A DNA stretch of 64,000 nucleotides from Bradysia coprophila (GCF_014529535.1 NW_023503746.1:1178001-1242000); one strand, 5' to 3'. Positions 1-15,400 are shown, numbered from the stretch's first letter. The notes: generated by a model not told the origin, from the letters alone. Numbers and translations: made by a program.

Positions 1-3000
1 GAACAAGTAAAGAATTTGACGCTCGATCTATCCGAATTGGAACACGTTGTCGATTCTCTATCACCGCCTGGACGAGAGGTACGCGTTGTTTTGGGACAAA
101 TCGATGAAGTGGCAGCCATTTTAGACAAAATCGATCGTAAAGCTGACGATGTGGCTGAAGTCGAACGTGCCGGTCAAGATTTGGTGGACTCTGGTTTCTC
201 ACCGGACACCATACAGACACGTGAACAAATATCGACACTTCGTAAAACACTGGGTCGTCTTGACAACCGTGCCAAGGATCACGATGACGCTTTGCAGAAG
301 ACATTGAAGGCGCTACAGAACTTCTACGATGAACACACAGGAGTTGTAGATGATCTGAAAGATGTTCGCGATCAATTGAGGAAAATGAAGCCAGTCAGTT
401 CCGAATTGGAGCAGATTCGTTTGCAGCAAGACGATCTCAGGAAATTCCGCGACCGTACCGTTGAACCATTGGCCAAACGAATTGTTGAAGTTAATCGATC
501 CGGTCAAGAATTAGTGCGATCAGCATTAGGTGGCGTTTCAACAGCTGTCCTCGAAAAGGATCTAGAAAAACTAAACGAGCAGTGGAATGACTTGAAAGAT
601 AAGCTCAATGAACGCGAACGACGCTTGGACGTTGCACTATTGCAATCCGGTAAATTCCAAGAAGCTTTGGATGGATTATCGAAATGGCTCAGTGACACGG
701 AAGAAATGGTCGCCAATCAGAAACCACCAAGTGCCGATTACAAAGTTGTCAAGGCTCAGCTCCAGGAACAGAAATTCCTCAAAAAATTGCTTTTGGACAG
801 ACAAAACTCGATGTCCTCGCTATTCGCGCTCGGCCAAGAAGTTGCTGGTAATTGCGAACCAGCTGAGAAGGCAGCTATTGAACGACAATTGAAGGAGTTG
901 ATGGGACGTTTCGATGCTTTGACTGACACTGCACAAAAACGCACACTAGACCTAGAACAGGCCATGGAAGTTGCCAAGAAATTCCAAGACAAATTGGTAC
1001 CGCTTTCCAATTGGTTGGATGGTGCTGAACGTTCCGTTAAAAATATGGAATTGGTGCCAACAGACGAAGAGAAAATCCAACAACGAATTCGTGAGCACGA
1101 CGCCCTACACAATGAAATTTTGGACAAAAAACCAGATTTCTCCGAACTTACCGACATTGCGGGTCAATTAATGGAATTGGTTGGTGAAGATGAAGCGGTT
1201 GGCTTAGGTGAAAAAGTCAGAGGCATCACAGACCGCTATACCAACTTGGTTGATGCTAGTGACAATGTAGGCCAATTATTAGCCGAATCGCGCCAAGGAT
1301 TACGTCATTTGGTGTTGACTTATCAGGAATTAGTTGCTTGGATGGAAAGTATGGAGCAACGTTTAGCTAGATATCGTGTTGTCCCCGTTCACACCGATAA
1401 ACTGTTAGAGCAGATGGACATTTTGGTTGACCTGAACGAAGATATTGCAAGTCGAGCACCGAATGTCGATTCAACTGTCGAAACCGGTTCTGAGCTCATG
1501 AAACATATAACTGCCGACGAAGCCATTCAACTCAAAGACAAATTGGATTCGATACAACGACGTTACGGGGAACTGGCCACTAAAGGTGGTGACCTACTGA
1601 AAAACACTCAAGACGCGTTGCCGATTGTTCAAAAGTTCCACAATGCTCACAACCGTTTGGTGGAATGGATGCAAGCTGCCGAAGGTGCCCTTGCATCGGG
1701 AGAGCCTCGTGAAAGCGACATTTTACGTTTAGAAGGTGAATTATCAGAGATGAGGCCAGTTCTGGAATGTGTCAATCAAGTCGGACCACAATTGTGTCAA
1801 GTTTCACCGGGAGAAGGTGCATCCACCATTGAAAGTCTGGTCAGTCGAGACAATCGCCGTTTCGATGCGATTGTTGAACAAATCCAACGCAAAGCTGAAC
1901 GATTACATCTCAGTAAGCTACGATCGAAGGAAGTTACCGGCGATTTGGACGAATTGCTCGAATGGTTCCGTGATATGGACGCCAGTCTACGGGATGCAGA
2001 TCCACCAGCTATCGAACCGAGATTGGTTCGAGCACAATTGCAAGAACATCGATCAATCAATGATGATATTTCTAGTCAAAAGGGACGAGTACGTGATGTA
2101 ACAGCTGCTGCCAAGAAAGTTTTACGAGAATCTCAACCGAATGATAATACTGCAGCTCTAAGAGAAAAGTTAGAAGATCTGAAGGAAGTGGTAGATACTG
2201 TCGCACAACTCTGTTCCGACCGTTTGTCAATATTGGAACAAGCTTTACCACTATCCGAACACTTTGCTGATTCACATAGCACCATCTCTTCCTGGTTGGA
2301 CGACATGGAACATCAAATTTCACTGTTGAGTATGCCAGCGTTACGTGCCGATCAAATTGCCATTCAACAAGACAAGAATGAGAGGTTGGTACAGTCGATT
2401 GGTGAACATAAACCACTTTTGGATAAACTCAACAAAACCGGAGAAGCTTTGGCAAATTTGGTTGCCGACGAAGATGCAGCCAAAATTAACGATATATTGG
2501 ACAGTGACAATGCTCGCTATGCTGCCTTGCGAACCGAATTGCGTGAACGTCAACAGGCGCTTGACCAAGCTCTTCAGGAGTCAAGTCAATTCTCCGATAA
2601 ATTGGAGGGTATGCTTCGTGCACTAGCGAATACAGCTGACCAAGTCAATCAAGCCGACCCGATTTCCGTACATCCACCGAAGATTCGTGATCAAATTGAA
2701 GACAACAATGCGCTGATCGACGATCTGGATAAACGAAGCGAAGCATTCAATGCTGTTAAACGTGCTGCCAGTGATGTCATCGCCAAGGCCGGTAATACCT
2801 CAGATCCAGCTGTGAAGGATATCAAGAAGAAGCTGGAAAAACTGAACAATCTCTGGAACGATCTACAAAAGGCTACATCCAAACGTGGTGGATCACTAGA
2901 AGATGCCCTTGCTGCTGCCGAGAAATTCTGGAAACAATTGCAAGCGGTCATGGACACATTGAACGATTTGGAAGAATCGCTTACGTCCCAAGAACCTCCG

Positions 3001-3425
3001 GCTGCTCAACCCCAAGAAATCAAGAAGCAACAGGTAGCACTCCAAGAGATTCGCCATGAAATCGATCAAACGAAACCGGAAGTGGAAGAAGTCCGCCGAA
3101 CCGGTACCAATTTGATGTCATTGTGCGGCGAACCCGACAAACCCGAAGTGAAGAAACACATCGAAGATTTGGACCATGCCTGGGACAACATTACGGCTTT
3201 GTATGCAAAGAGAGAAGAGAATTTGATCGACGCCATGGAGAAGGCAATGGAATTCCACGAGACATTACAGAATTTGTTGGCGTTCCTGGCCAAGGCCGAA
3301 GACCGATTCGTTCATTTGGGTCCGATTGGTTCGGATATTGAAGCGGTTAAGAAGCAAATCGAGCAATTGAAGCGATTCAAGGATGATGTCGATCCACATA
3401 TGGTGGAAGTCGAAGCTCTAAATCG
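1..3425 (+). CDS. shot: shot exon: spectrin-repeat rod (5' end outside window)
   Basis: Open from base 1 in frame 1 with no start codon, so the exon begins upstream. It encodes about 1141 residues of heptad-rich helix with the spectrin-repeat signature: a Trp in helix A (for example FxxxLxxLxxWL) recurring about every 105-110 residues, roughly ten repeats. The frame hits TGA at 3427, but a strong donor (CG|GTGAGT, GT at 3426) ends the exon in phase 2. The next exon restores the expected protein, so the TGA is intronic. Confidence 0.96.
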
Positions 3426-6400
3426 GTGAGTTCAATATTTTCGATTTATTTTCCGTGTCTGTTTACACACTTAAATTGGGAATCTCTTTAATCAAAATTT
3501 CATGGTGGTTGTGGTAATTGTGTTTCATCAACAACAGAGCATTGGACAGGCAAGCACACTTTAAGATTTAATCGTTTGGAATGTTTATTGTTGCCCTTTC
3601 TTACATTGAATTTTGTTGATTTTTTTTAATTATTTTGACCTCTTGCTGCGCTTGATTATCAAGTGTAGAATACTAGTGAGCTTACAACAAGATTAAAGTT
3701 AATGTTTCGCTGGAGACCTTGCCATAGGCTAACCTCATATTATCCGTTTGTAAATTCAATTCGAAGCCATTGGTACAAACGACTATCGCTACTAAAGTTC
3801 ATCATAATGTTCGAATCATTCGCTACATAGCCTTCAGTTTCAGAGAACATCTTCTTGGCTTTTTATTCAATAAGACTCCTTCTTTCGATGTTGTTGCTTT
3901 CATTTCGTTAAAAGTGTTATTGTTAATTCAGCGTACTTGTTGAAATTGCTGGTCGAATATAATTCACATTGTCCCGTCGACGAAATTTCGACTTACAAAA
4001 ATCACGTAAATTACGCGAGAGTGGTATATTCGTCCAACACTTCACACTAGTACGTGAACATTATATTTCTACTGCTACGGTTACATTCACTCACTTCAAA
4101 CAGATAGCATGGAGTGAAGAATTATTTGCTGTGCGTAATATACTTGGCTATGTGTTTGGCTTAATGATAAACCCCTTCAACGACTGTGTTCCTAACCATT
4201 TTCTCAAAATTATAGACAAGCCGTCGACCTCACCGAAAGAACTTCGCCCGAACAAGCCGCTGCTATTCGAGAACCATTACACTCAGTCAACAGACGATGG
4301 GAAAATCTACTCAAAGGAATGGTCGAACGCCAGAAACAATTGGAACACGCCCTGCTTCATCTTGGTCAGTTCCAACATGCGCTTAACGAATTATTGGTTT
4401 GGATTAACAAAACTGATGGAACATTGGATCAACTTAAACCTGTAAGTACTTGTTGTTACTGTCTCACGGCGCGAAGTTATTAAATTCCAATTTCTCATTT
4501 GATCAGATTCCTGGTGATCCACAATTGAATGAAATCGAGTTGGCCAAGCTGAAAGTACTCGCCAACGATATCCAAGCACATCAAAGTTCCGTAGACACAT
4601 TGAACGATGCCGGACGGCAACTCATCGAATCGGACCGAGGATCATTGGAGGCATCTACCACGCAAGAAAAATTGAAGAAACTGAACAGTCAGTGGAAAGA
4701 CCTACTGCAGAAGGCTGCCGATCGTCAACACGAACTCGAGGAAGCTCTTCGAGATGCACAAGCCTTCATTGCTGAAGTACAGGACATTCTCGGCTGGTTG
4801 GGTGATGTGGACGGTGTGATTGGTGCTGGTAAACCAGTTGGTGGATTGCCAGAAACTGCATCGGAACAATTGGAACGATTCATGGAGATCTTTAACGAAC
4901 TTGAAGACAACAGACCGAAGGTTGAAACTCTTCAAGCGCAAGGTCAAGAATACATCAAGAAACAGGCACAAATGAAGGCATCGTCAAGCAATCTTCAGCA
5001 CACCTTGCGAACGTTGAAACAACGTTGGGACGCTGTACTATCTCGAGCATCGGATAAGAAGATTAAACTCGAAATTGCTTTGAAAGAAGCAAATGAGTTC
5101 CACGATGCTCTACAGGCATTCGTCGAATGGTTGACAAATGCTGAGAAACAGTTGGCCAGTGCGTCGTCCGTATCTCGTGTTCTGGAAATAATTCAAACTC
5201 AAATCGAAGAACATAAAATCTTGCAGAAAGATGTGTCCATCCATCGTGAAGCTATGCTGCTGTTGGATAAGAAGGGAACGCATCTGAAATACTTCAGTCA
5301 AAAGCAAGATGTGATTTTGATCAAGAATTTATTAGTGTCCGTGCAACATCGTTGGGAGCGTGTAGTGGCTAAGGCTGCTGAACGAACACGAGCTCTCGAT
5401 CATGGTTACAAGGAGGCCCGTGAATTCCACGAAAGCTGGCATGGATTGCTGTCGTGGTTACAAGATACTGAAACTACCTTAGACAATTTGGCTGAAGAAG
5501 CCGCATCGAGCAACGATGCCATTAAAATTAAGAAACATTTGGATCGACTAAAGGAAACCCAGCGAAATCTGTCATCGAAACAAGGACAATTCGATACAAC
5601 GATGAGAAGTGGAAAGAGTTTGATCGACAGAGCACCAAAGTCAGATGAACCAATTCTGATGAGAATGTTGAACGAACTCAAAGAAACATGGACAAGAGTT
5701 TGTACAAAGAGTGTCGATCGTCAACGTAAACTCGAAGAAGCTCTGTTGTTGTCTGGTCAATTCTCTGATGCTCTTCAAGCATTGTTGGAATGGCTACGTA
5801 AGACCAAGAATCGCCTGTCCGAAGAAGGTCCTGTTCATGGCGATTTGGAAACTGTAACGCAATTGGTGGACCAACACAAAAACCTGGAATCAGATCTGCA
5901 AAAACGTGCCAATCAAATGGAAAGTGTATTGAAGACTGGCAAAGAATTGGAGCGTAGTGGAGACGCCAAAGATCTGTCGAAATCGTTAACGGAAGTACAA
6001 CGACTCTGGAGCGACGTAACCGATTTAAGCGAACGTCGCGGTCGTCGACTACAGGATGCTCTACGAGAAGCCGAACGATTGCACAAGCAAGTGCACATGT
6101 TGCTGGAATGGTTATCAGAAGCTGAACAACAATTGCGATTTGCTGCTTCGATGCCCGATGATGAATCTCATGCCAGAGAATTGCTGGAACTGCATACCAA
6201 ATTCTTGCGGGAACTACGAGAGAAGGAAAGAGACAAGGATGACACTCTACGCTTGGCGAACAGCATTTTGGGTAAAGCGTACCCAGATGCCATTCCAATC
6301 ATCAAGAACTGGATTACAATCATTCAATCGCGATGGGACGAAGTTTCACAATGGGCATTGAGCCGAGAAGCTAAATTACGGTCGCACATGCAGTCCTTGA

Positions 6401-9400
6401 AAGATTTGGATGAATCGATCGAGGAATTATTGGCATGGTTATCCGGATTGGAAGCTACCTTGCTCAGTAAGAACGAATTTGAATATCAAAGGTTTTGGTG
6501 GAGATGTTAAAATTGACAAATTTGTAGGTCTGGAAAGCGAACCGTTGCCGGAAGAAATTCCGATTGTGGAGCAGCTAATTGTCGATCACAAAGAGTTCAT
6601 GGAAAATACGGCTCGCCGTCAATCCGAAATCGATAGAGCTTGCAAACCGAAACAACCACCAGCTGGCAGCAAAGAGGCAAGGAAGCAGTCACAGTCGAGA
6701 CAAGGCAAAACACCTGTGTAAGTATTTCGGGGTAGTCGGGGTTTTTGATTGTGGGATTTTTAGCATTCAACGAACTTTTGTACATTGTCTGATTATCACA
6801 ATAGAAGTATGATGCAAGGACTGGGGGTCTATTATGCACGAGTATTTTGATGTAGATATGAATTGGTAATGTGAATCAGAGAACATTGAGAGGTCGATTG
6901 TCGATTATTGATTCCTATATGAAGCAGTGTACATTCTATAAATAAAAATGGGACAACAGACAGTGTCTCAATGTTCCATATTCACTTTATAGTTATGCAT
7001 TTGGCATCGTTTTTTGTTAAATTATTTTTTATTTTCATTTTTGCATGTTTTTATTTATCGTTTTTTATTGTTTTGGTTGTGTTTCGTGTATTTAGCCGAG
7101 GTTCAAGTCAAGATTTACGTGAACACTCTCCCGACTATGGTCGTAAGCAAAGGTTTGTTTTTATGATTTTTTTTTTCATTATTTAAGTATGGTTTCCACT
7201 CAACAAAAAGTACTCCGTTTGAGAGCCGTGAGAGAGCAAGCTGTCAAGGAAAAAAAGAAAAAATTTAAAAAAATCAATTTTGTCTCTCACACGGAGTACT
7301 TCTTTGGTAAGTGGAAATGAAGTCTTAGCTTTTTGTTAATTTATTTATGGATTTAACTGCATATGTAGCTTATTGTGTACAGTACTAACAATCAGATGTT
7401 CCATCACATTTATTATTTCGTCACAGAAATTGGTATTTTCCTAATAAGAATTGCTTGGGGGTGGTTTAGATATGCAAGTCGATTGATCTATTCTTTCTTT
7501 CTAATTTTAATTCTTTAATTTTTATAAATTATTTAAAGTTTAGAAAAATTCTTTAGAGCAATGGACCCTTTGTAGCCTACATTTAGGCGGAAAAATATTC
7601 GTTTTTTTGATGATTTCTCTGAACCAAAATCCTTTTTTTAGTAAAACCATTAAAGCACTTTTAAAGGAAAAATTGGTTTGTGGGCGATAAATTATCCCAC
7701 TTGGAGAAACCTGTGCAGATTACATAAATGTACACGATCTGCAAAGGTTTCTCGAAGTGAGATAAATTATCATTCACAAATCAAAATTATCATTCACTTT
7801 AAAAGTGCGTTAATGGATTTACTAAAAAAAAGGATTTTGGTTCAGAGAAATCATCAAAAAAATGAATATTTTCTGCCTAAATGTAGGCTACAATTTTGCA
7901 AAGGGTACATTGCTCTTAAATTTCAAAAATTTGTTAAAATTTATTAAATTCCTGAAAGTTCCTAAAATTACGAATTTCAAAAAATTTGAAGAATTTTTAG
8001 GGCCTCTAAGAGTCTAACTCTTTAAATTCTTGAAAATTCATAAAAATTGAAAAGAAATCTCAATGCCCGGGAACGTGGACTGGACAATGTCCAGTGGACA
8101 TATATTACAGTTGTTAAGTGAACTTGAATATTCTTAGTCATCTCTTAAAACACATCGCACCAAGCAGGGATTCTTTTCGGGAAAATATTTTCCCAAAAAT
8201 TTTTTTTGGGAAAAACTTGAAAAAATTCGGGAAAAAATTTCTTTTTTTTTTGAAAAATAGGCTCTGGTACCAATAGATGACTTACAATTTCAAATTTGTA
8301 AGTTGAGATAGAGCAGCAAAACATTTATGCTTCTAAAGTCCACTCGAATGAGTCAATCGCATCTAACTTTAGTAATAAGTTGAGTTTCACATTTGCATTT
8401 GAATCATAGACATAGGTGAAATCAACAGAAGAAATAACTATTTTGTTCTCTTCAAGCTGGAGAGTAGAACAGTCACTCTTTAATTTGATGGTACTGGAAA
8501 TTAGAAATCCTAAATTTAGAACGAATCGTTCTACAGTGACCGGTTTAATGCAAAAAAAAAATCATTTCCTCCAAGCGTTTCACTGTGATCTTAATGTTAA
8601 CGATGTCAACGAAAAATTAAGCCTAACTTAGTGCTTAATATTCGATTTTTTTTAAAGAATCTCTTTTAGAAAAGTTCAGTAATTCTTAAAATTCCTAATT
8701 TCCTAAAAATTCTTAAATTTAAAATTTTTGGAAAAGAACATGAATTTTCAGAATTTGTTGGAATTCAGAAATTTTAAGAATTAATTTCTTAAAGTTCCTA
8801 AAAATTACTAAATTTGAGAATTATTTAAAATTAATATTCCAAATAGACAGCCCTGGCAGAGATTTCTTCTTCTTTGTTGACTTGATAGTCTAATAATATG
8901 CATGCTGTGATGGCTAAGATTTTATTAGCAAAATAATTACTTTCACCAGTAAGTGTATCGGGTTGATAAACATAGACGGTGCATGGTTTATTGGTCGATA
9001 ATTTGTTACACCACTACTGATGCTAATTACTGATTTGTGTTTCGAACCCATCATTATGATATTGTCATTTTCAATTTTAGCTTCAAAGGATCGCGTGATC
9101 ATGGACTTAATTCAAGACGCACAAGGTATGCTTTTGTTGTCATAATATTATGTGTGCTGAGTAGCTAAATTATACAAAACATTTTCAATTGAATTGTTAG
9201 TGAACTCATAAGTTTTTAGGATTTTTGTCTCTCATTCATTCGATTTTAAGATTTTTGGTTTTCTTTTTGTTCCGTTGTGACTAGCTTTTTTATCAAATTT
9301 TTGTGTTTAAAACGAAAGCTCATGGATTATCATATTTTCATAAAGTCTCATCTAATTGAATCTTATGTCGCTAAATGCTTCGATAAAAATCGTATTTTAT

Positions 9401-12400
9401 GAAAATATTTTACTTCGTCGTGATTGCATGTTATTTTGAAACATTTTTATTGCTTCTAAAATTTAGTCGCATCAGCCCATCAAGAGATACACCGGACCGA
9501 GAGAAATTACCGCATTATGGACCAAGATTTTCACCAGCAAAGTAAGTGAACAGAAAATGCTTTTGTTGCCTTAAGTTCCTTTGTAACAGTCCTCTACGGG
9601 TTAAGTTTATCGAACATTCGATGGCTATCATTTCATACCATCGTAGGTACAATACACCTTAGTCAAGTTTAAAATGCCACTTGACGAGTGTACTGTACTC
9701 CTTCCTGTAAGTATTCTGTAAAAAGAGTCGTAAGCCTTCAAAGACTGTCTCTATCCTCATCGACTAATTTCGACGACCGATTTGATTCTAACCCAAAAAC
9801 CCCATTCCAGCACCTCCGTTGATGTTGAATTCCGTTCATCCCGTGCCCGTATTCTCTGGGACAAATGGCGTTACGTTTGGATGTTGGCGTGGGAACGTCA
9901 GCGTCGCTTACACGATCATCTGCTGTACTTAAAGGATGTTGAACGTGTTCGACAATTCAGCTGGGATGACTGGAGAAAGAGGGTAAGTTTCCGCTTTTCA
10001 AGATTGCTGGCCGAATCGATCTCTAACTGTGACGATTGTAGTTCCTCAAATTCATGAACCACAAAAAATCCCGTTTGACGGATCTGTTCCGTAAAATGGA
10101 CAAAGACAACAATGGCCTGATACCACGTGACATATTCATCGATGGCATAATCAACACCAGTGAGTCGTTTTTATCTGCCCTGACCCTGAATGACATAACT
10201 AACCAAATTTTGTCAATCTCCAGAATTCGATACGTCCCGAATGGAAATGGGTGCTGTTGCCGATTTGTTCGATCGCAACGGCGAAGGACTCATCGACTGG
10301 CAGGAATTCATCGCAGCTTTGCGACCCGATTGGCAAGACCGTAAACCGGCTACCGACGCTGATAAGATACACGACGAAGTGAAGCGTCTCGTTATGCTTT
10401 GCACATGTCGCCAGAAATTCCGTGTATTCCAAGTCGGTGAAGGGAAATATAGGGTAAGGGATCGTGCGGATAGCGTTGGAGTAGAGGATTCCTTAATCAA
10501 CGAAATTATTGTTTCAACAGTTTGGAGATTCTCAAAAATTACGCTTAGTCCGTATCCTGCGAAGTACTGTGATGGTTCGTGTCGGTGGCGGTTGGGTTGC
10601 ATTGGACGAATTCTTGGTCAAGAACGATCCATGTCGAGGTATGTATTCCGTTTCTATTTTGACGATTTTATTTAAGAAAATGTTTAGTGATAAGAGAAAG
10701 AGATGCCAAAAACAATTAAAAGAAAAAACCCGGAAGGAAAATGGTCATTTAACTCAAATAATTTCTGTAACCAATTTTTTTTAAAACCAAAATAATAATT
10801 AAAACTGAAAATCGTTTCAATAACTTTTACAAAATAGAACAGCGCACTAACAAAGCTTGTTGACTATTATCTATATATTATTATACCAGACAGAGTTAGT
10901 TGTTTCATTTTATTTTGATTTAATGCGCTCAGTTAGTCTCAACATTTTAGACACAAAAAGTTCAAAATTTGTCGATCGATTTTTTTTTTTTTTTTTTTTA
11001 CAAAAATTAATCAAACAATTTGTAACTAATCAAAACTAATGCTAAACAATATTTCTAATCGTACATGTCCTGTGTTCATTTTGCAACATCAACTACTACA
11101 TCGCTAATCTACGCTTCGTCCCTTCTAAATTTTGTATGTGAAACATTAAAACCAACAATTCGTGTGCGGCATTTAATTTTCACTTTTGGTTTTTATTTCT
11201 TACTTTTTAACCGATCCGTTTTATATCATTTCAAAAAATTCATTTTTTTATCAATCAATCCATGCAACACACTACCGCATCATTAATGTATGTGGGTGGT
11301 TGTGTGCCTTTAAACTCTCTCATTTTACATCCGATTTTTTTGCCAAAAATATTTTTCTTTCTTTCTGCATGATTTTTCGACGTTTCGTTTTTCTTGATTT
11401 CTGTATCAACCCCACCCACCCTCAATTATTATCTCGTGTGGTTTTTTGTTTTTATTGTGATTTACAATCATTCAGTCGCCCTAGTATTACCACTGCCGAA
11501 TCCAAACGATCCCACAGAGCATGAGGCGTGCTGTCCTCTGTGTAAGAAAATTTATTCGAAATCGAAACGTTTCAAGCATCAACTAGCGAAAATGAATTGC
11601 GATTATCATAAACGGTCACGGGAGAACATCGATTGTGTTTTGTTGAACGGCAAAACCGGTGATGATCTGTCGGGCCGGAAGTAGATGATGGATCAATTCG
11701 GATTTTTGTCTGGTCAAGCATTTTTCTTTTCATATTGTCGAGAGTGATTTCGTTTTGTTTTGTGATATGTCGATTTGTCCATTGTAAAGCTTTTGAGAAG
11801 TTAAAGTATTCTAATAAATGTTGCGTTTATGCTGATGTGTTTAGCGTGTTCTTTGTATGTGAAGTTAAAGTTTGTCCAACTGGACTCAATGAGCTACATC
11901 CGATGATATTATTTTCCTCCAAACGCTTCCCATCGATACAGTAACTCACTTCATCGACAAGCGTCGATCGATTTAATTTCAAAACAATCAAATGGATCCA
12001 TAACTCCTAAAGCTTCTGCCAATATTTACTGCATGCAACCTATTGGGATCGTAGCCTTAATGAATTCCGTTCAACGACTACATCGCAAAGCTTTCAATTA
12101 TTTTGGATTTTATGTAATTTATCAACCTTCGCCTTCTTCAGTCAACAAATTCAATTAAATTTGTTATCGAAAACCAACATTCAACCAACGAAAACTGTTC
12201 GTGTGTGCAAATAGTGCTCTTCGGCATTGAATTGACTGTACCCCTCAATCGTAATTTAGTGTTGCAAGACAAAGTTTCCGAATTAAAGCATATGTCTCGC
12301 TCAGCACGTACTCGAACGACTTATACCACTTGTTCCAAGGGATTAATCGGACTAAACAAAACTTTCGTTACTTACAACATTTCGTATCGAATTGGTTACC

Positions 12401-15400
12401 TTGGGAGAAGTAAGAAAAAGAGTTTTTTTTTACAATATGACCTGAGGTAATATACACCTAGATGAAATGTTATTTAAACTTAGAGAACCATTCCATTTAA
12501 TGATGTCCAGTCGTTTCTGTTTACTTTTTTTTTAAATTTAATTTTAAACTCGATTATTAGTCACTAGTAGAGATATCATCAAACATTATCGTAGAAAATG
12601 CTTTCAATGTGCTTTTGTAAAATTGTGTAGTGTATTCGGTGATGGGTTTATAATCATTGCGCATGTTATGTATATGTATATATATGCTTGCTGTGTGGTC
12701 AGCAAAAATGAGCAACAACAAACCATTAACAATGTTCAATGGCCTAATTTTGCTCATTTTCACCGGCACCACAGAATGCTTTTTTGTAAATATTTTATTT
12801 TGTAAACGTGTTTGGCATCCGATTTATGGTTAAGGCAACTGGAAATTCTCGGAAAATTTCAGTAAAATTATAACCGACGCATCGATTGAACTGACTACAT
12901 CCGAAAATGAGAATGTTATGGATGGAAATTTCGATTGAAATTTTTTGAAAATTTTCCGGTTGTCTGAATTGATGGTTTTTATTTTAAAATCGTATTTTCA
13001 GCTGGTTGGTTGTAGGGTCGGTTGTATTGAATGTGATTTCCTTAATAAAAAAATTGCCTGGTTCTGTCGTCTCGCTTGTGACGCACAATTAAAAAGTCTC
13101 TTTATGGATGACTTCCGATTATAGAAGATATGTCCAAAAGTATCAGTCATCGAAAGCTCTACGGTATTACACATTCGAAATGATACAATGATTTCACAGT
13201 TCATACAACCAGTCCTTCCCAGCAGGGCTTATTTTTAGGAATTTAATTCCTGAAAATTCTTAAGAATTTCCTAAATCTAGGCATTCAACAATTTACAGTT
13301 CAAGTCATTGAAATTTCAGCATCAATTTTCTTCAGCTGTTTTTCAGCTGATCCACACAAACAACCAAAACTGTTGATACATACGTCGTTATACGGTTTTA
13401 TCAGCATCACACGCGTGTGTGTAGCAGCTTCAACCATATAAAAAAGTGTGAACAGTTTTGATTGTGTTGAGCAGCTGAAGTTTCACTGCCTCTGACTGTA
13501 GCAATAAAAAAAAAGGTTTTTAGGAATTTTATGGTATTTTTAGGAATTAAATTCACTAAAAATAGGCCCTGCTTCCAGTGACCACAATACGATTTGAAAA
13601 TAAATTTATTTTTCATTGAAAATATTGTAGCCGATTTTTCAATTAAATTCTTTTTGTTTTGTTTTATTTGTCACCTTTCCCGATAATTTGCTTCATGTTC
13701 CGTCCATTGTTCCCATATACACTCTGATTAATTGAAAAATTATTTATTTTTTTACTAACACGTTTTCGTTTTGTTTTCTTTTTTTGTTTTATTTTTATTG
13801 TTTGACGTATTAACGAACACATCCAATAAAAACAACCAACAACCGCTATATAAAAAACCATATAAATACCAAACAAATGTGGCACCAACATCCCCATAAA
13901 CAATCCCGACATCAAAAACTTATCGTAAACTGCACACAAAACTCCAACACTCCGTCTATACATACACACAATTCACCACAATGACCCGTGAATATCGAAT
14001 ATCCCGTCATCTATCCTAAAAAACAAATCTAGCCAAGGGACGCACAAACATCGAATTAAGAGAACAATTTATATTGGCTGATGGTGTGTCACAAAGTATG
14101 GCTGCATTCAAGCCACGAGTATCTCTGTCATCGGGATCGAATCCGAACGGATCGCATGCATCATCGCCTGTAAACAGTCAGGGTCCAATAACGAAGGTAA
14201 TTTCAATGGTTTTTTTTGTTTCCGATTCACTTTTTTTTTGATGCTGAAAATGGTTGTTTGGTCAAGCAAAATGTTAAGCGATCCATTTGAGTGGTCAATG
14301 GTAAAGTTCAATTCAAATAATTTGTTTGCTTGATCAACATTTTCGGCAATTGGTTATGGGTAAAATATTATTTGGATTCAGTCATTTTGGTAGTCTTATG
14401 GTACTATGGTATCCAACATTGTATTTGTTAAGGTAAGGTTGAGTAAGGACACACGCAACGTTGAATCTTATATATTCAAAAAAAAACCTAACCTTCCAGA
14501 GCATGTCAGACTCTCTTATCCCCCCTGTATTTATGTTTTTGTTTTGTGTACAAATTTCTCATATTTTTTTGTAGCTTTTGGTTTTAGTTTTAGCAGCACA
14601 TTGACTATTTTTTTGATTTCTTAATAATTTGAGGTTTTGTTTTCGTTTTTTTTAATTTAAATTTTATTCTGAAACAATTTGATTTGCTTTTTAGTTTAAG
14701 AGATTCAATAAGGGAGGTACCGCATATACTTTTTAGTTGATTTTCTTGAAGAACTCGGAAAATAAAGAGACCCGTGTTTTTTCTTTTCTCGAAAAAATCA
14801 AAATTCGAAAAATTATCACTGGTTGAAGTTGAAAAAATTTTCACACCCGATCACACCCGCCATACAAATTGTTGTTGTAATCGTCATTTACATGGGAAGT
14901 ATAAAGTGCCCTATAGAGGGTACTATTGCTCGAATCAAGAAAGACAAAAACACGGGTCCTTTTATTTTCCGAATTCTTCAAGAAAATGTAAAAAAAATGG
15001 AAAAAAAATCTTTTTGTACCTCCCTTATTATACAGAAAAGGTTAATCAAAGAAAATGAAAAGTAAACCGACCTCTCACTTGCCCTTTTCCGCAAGGTGAG
15101 GTTTGGCCGGTTAAATATCGCTTGAAAATATTGCTAGCGATCCATTTTTAACTACTCTGCTGCTGTAAGCGGTTTTATAGCGAACATATTACTATGAGTT
15201 TTTTATGTGGCTATTTTGAATTATTATTTGATTACGAATAAGAAAAGTACAGTGGAAGCCGGTATACTTTAGACCAGAATTTGCTTCAGCTCTCGTTCAG
15301 CAATATGCAAACATAATGCTGTACTTGTTTATATGGTGCAAATAGTTACACGCCTCGCGTGGTAGTTGTGAAACCATATAAAGACGTATCAGCAGTTTAG

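Noticed and set aside
3531..3552. Possible 12-bp microexon (AACAG before, AGCATTGGACAG, GC after) in the first shot intron
   Set aside because: Needs a GC donor, and the junction 3425-4216 already gives the conserved [11 protein letters not shown] without it.
4702..6298. Several long open frames on the minus strand opposite the shot rod (up to 206 codons)
   Set aside because: Shadows of a biased coding strand. They do not resemble a family and have no exon structure.
6467..6510. C-terminal end [10 protein letters not shown] of the long open frame through the last spectrin block
   Set aside because: Lies in a 61-bp intron. Splicing 6466 to 6528 restores the expected Shot sequence.
12205..12450. 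81-codon open frame in the shot intron
   Set aside because: No splice phase compatible with its neighbours, no domain, AT-rich background.
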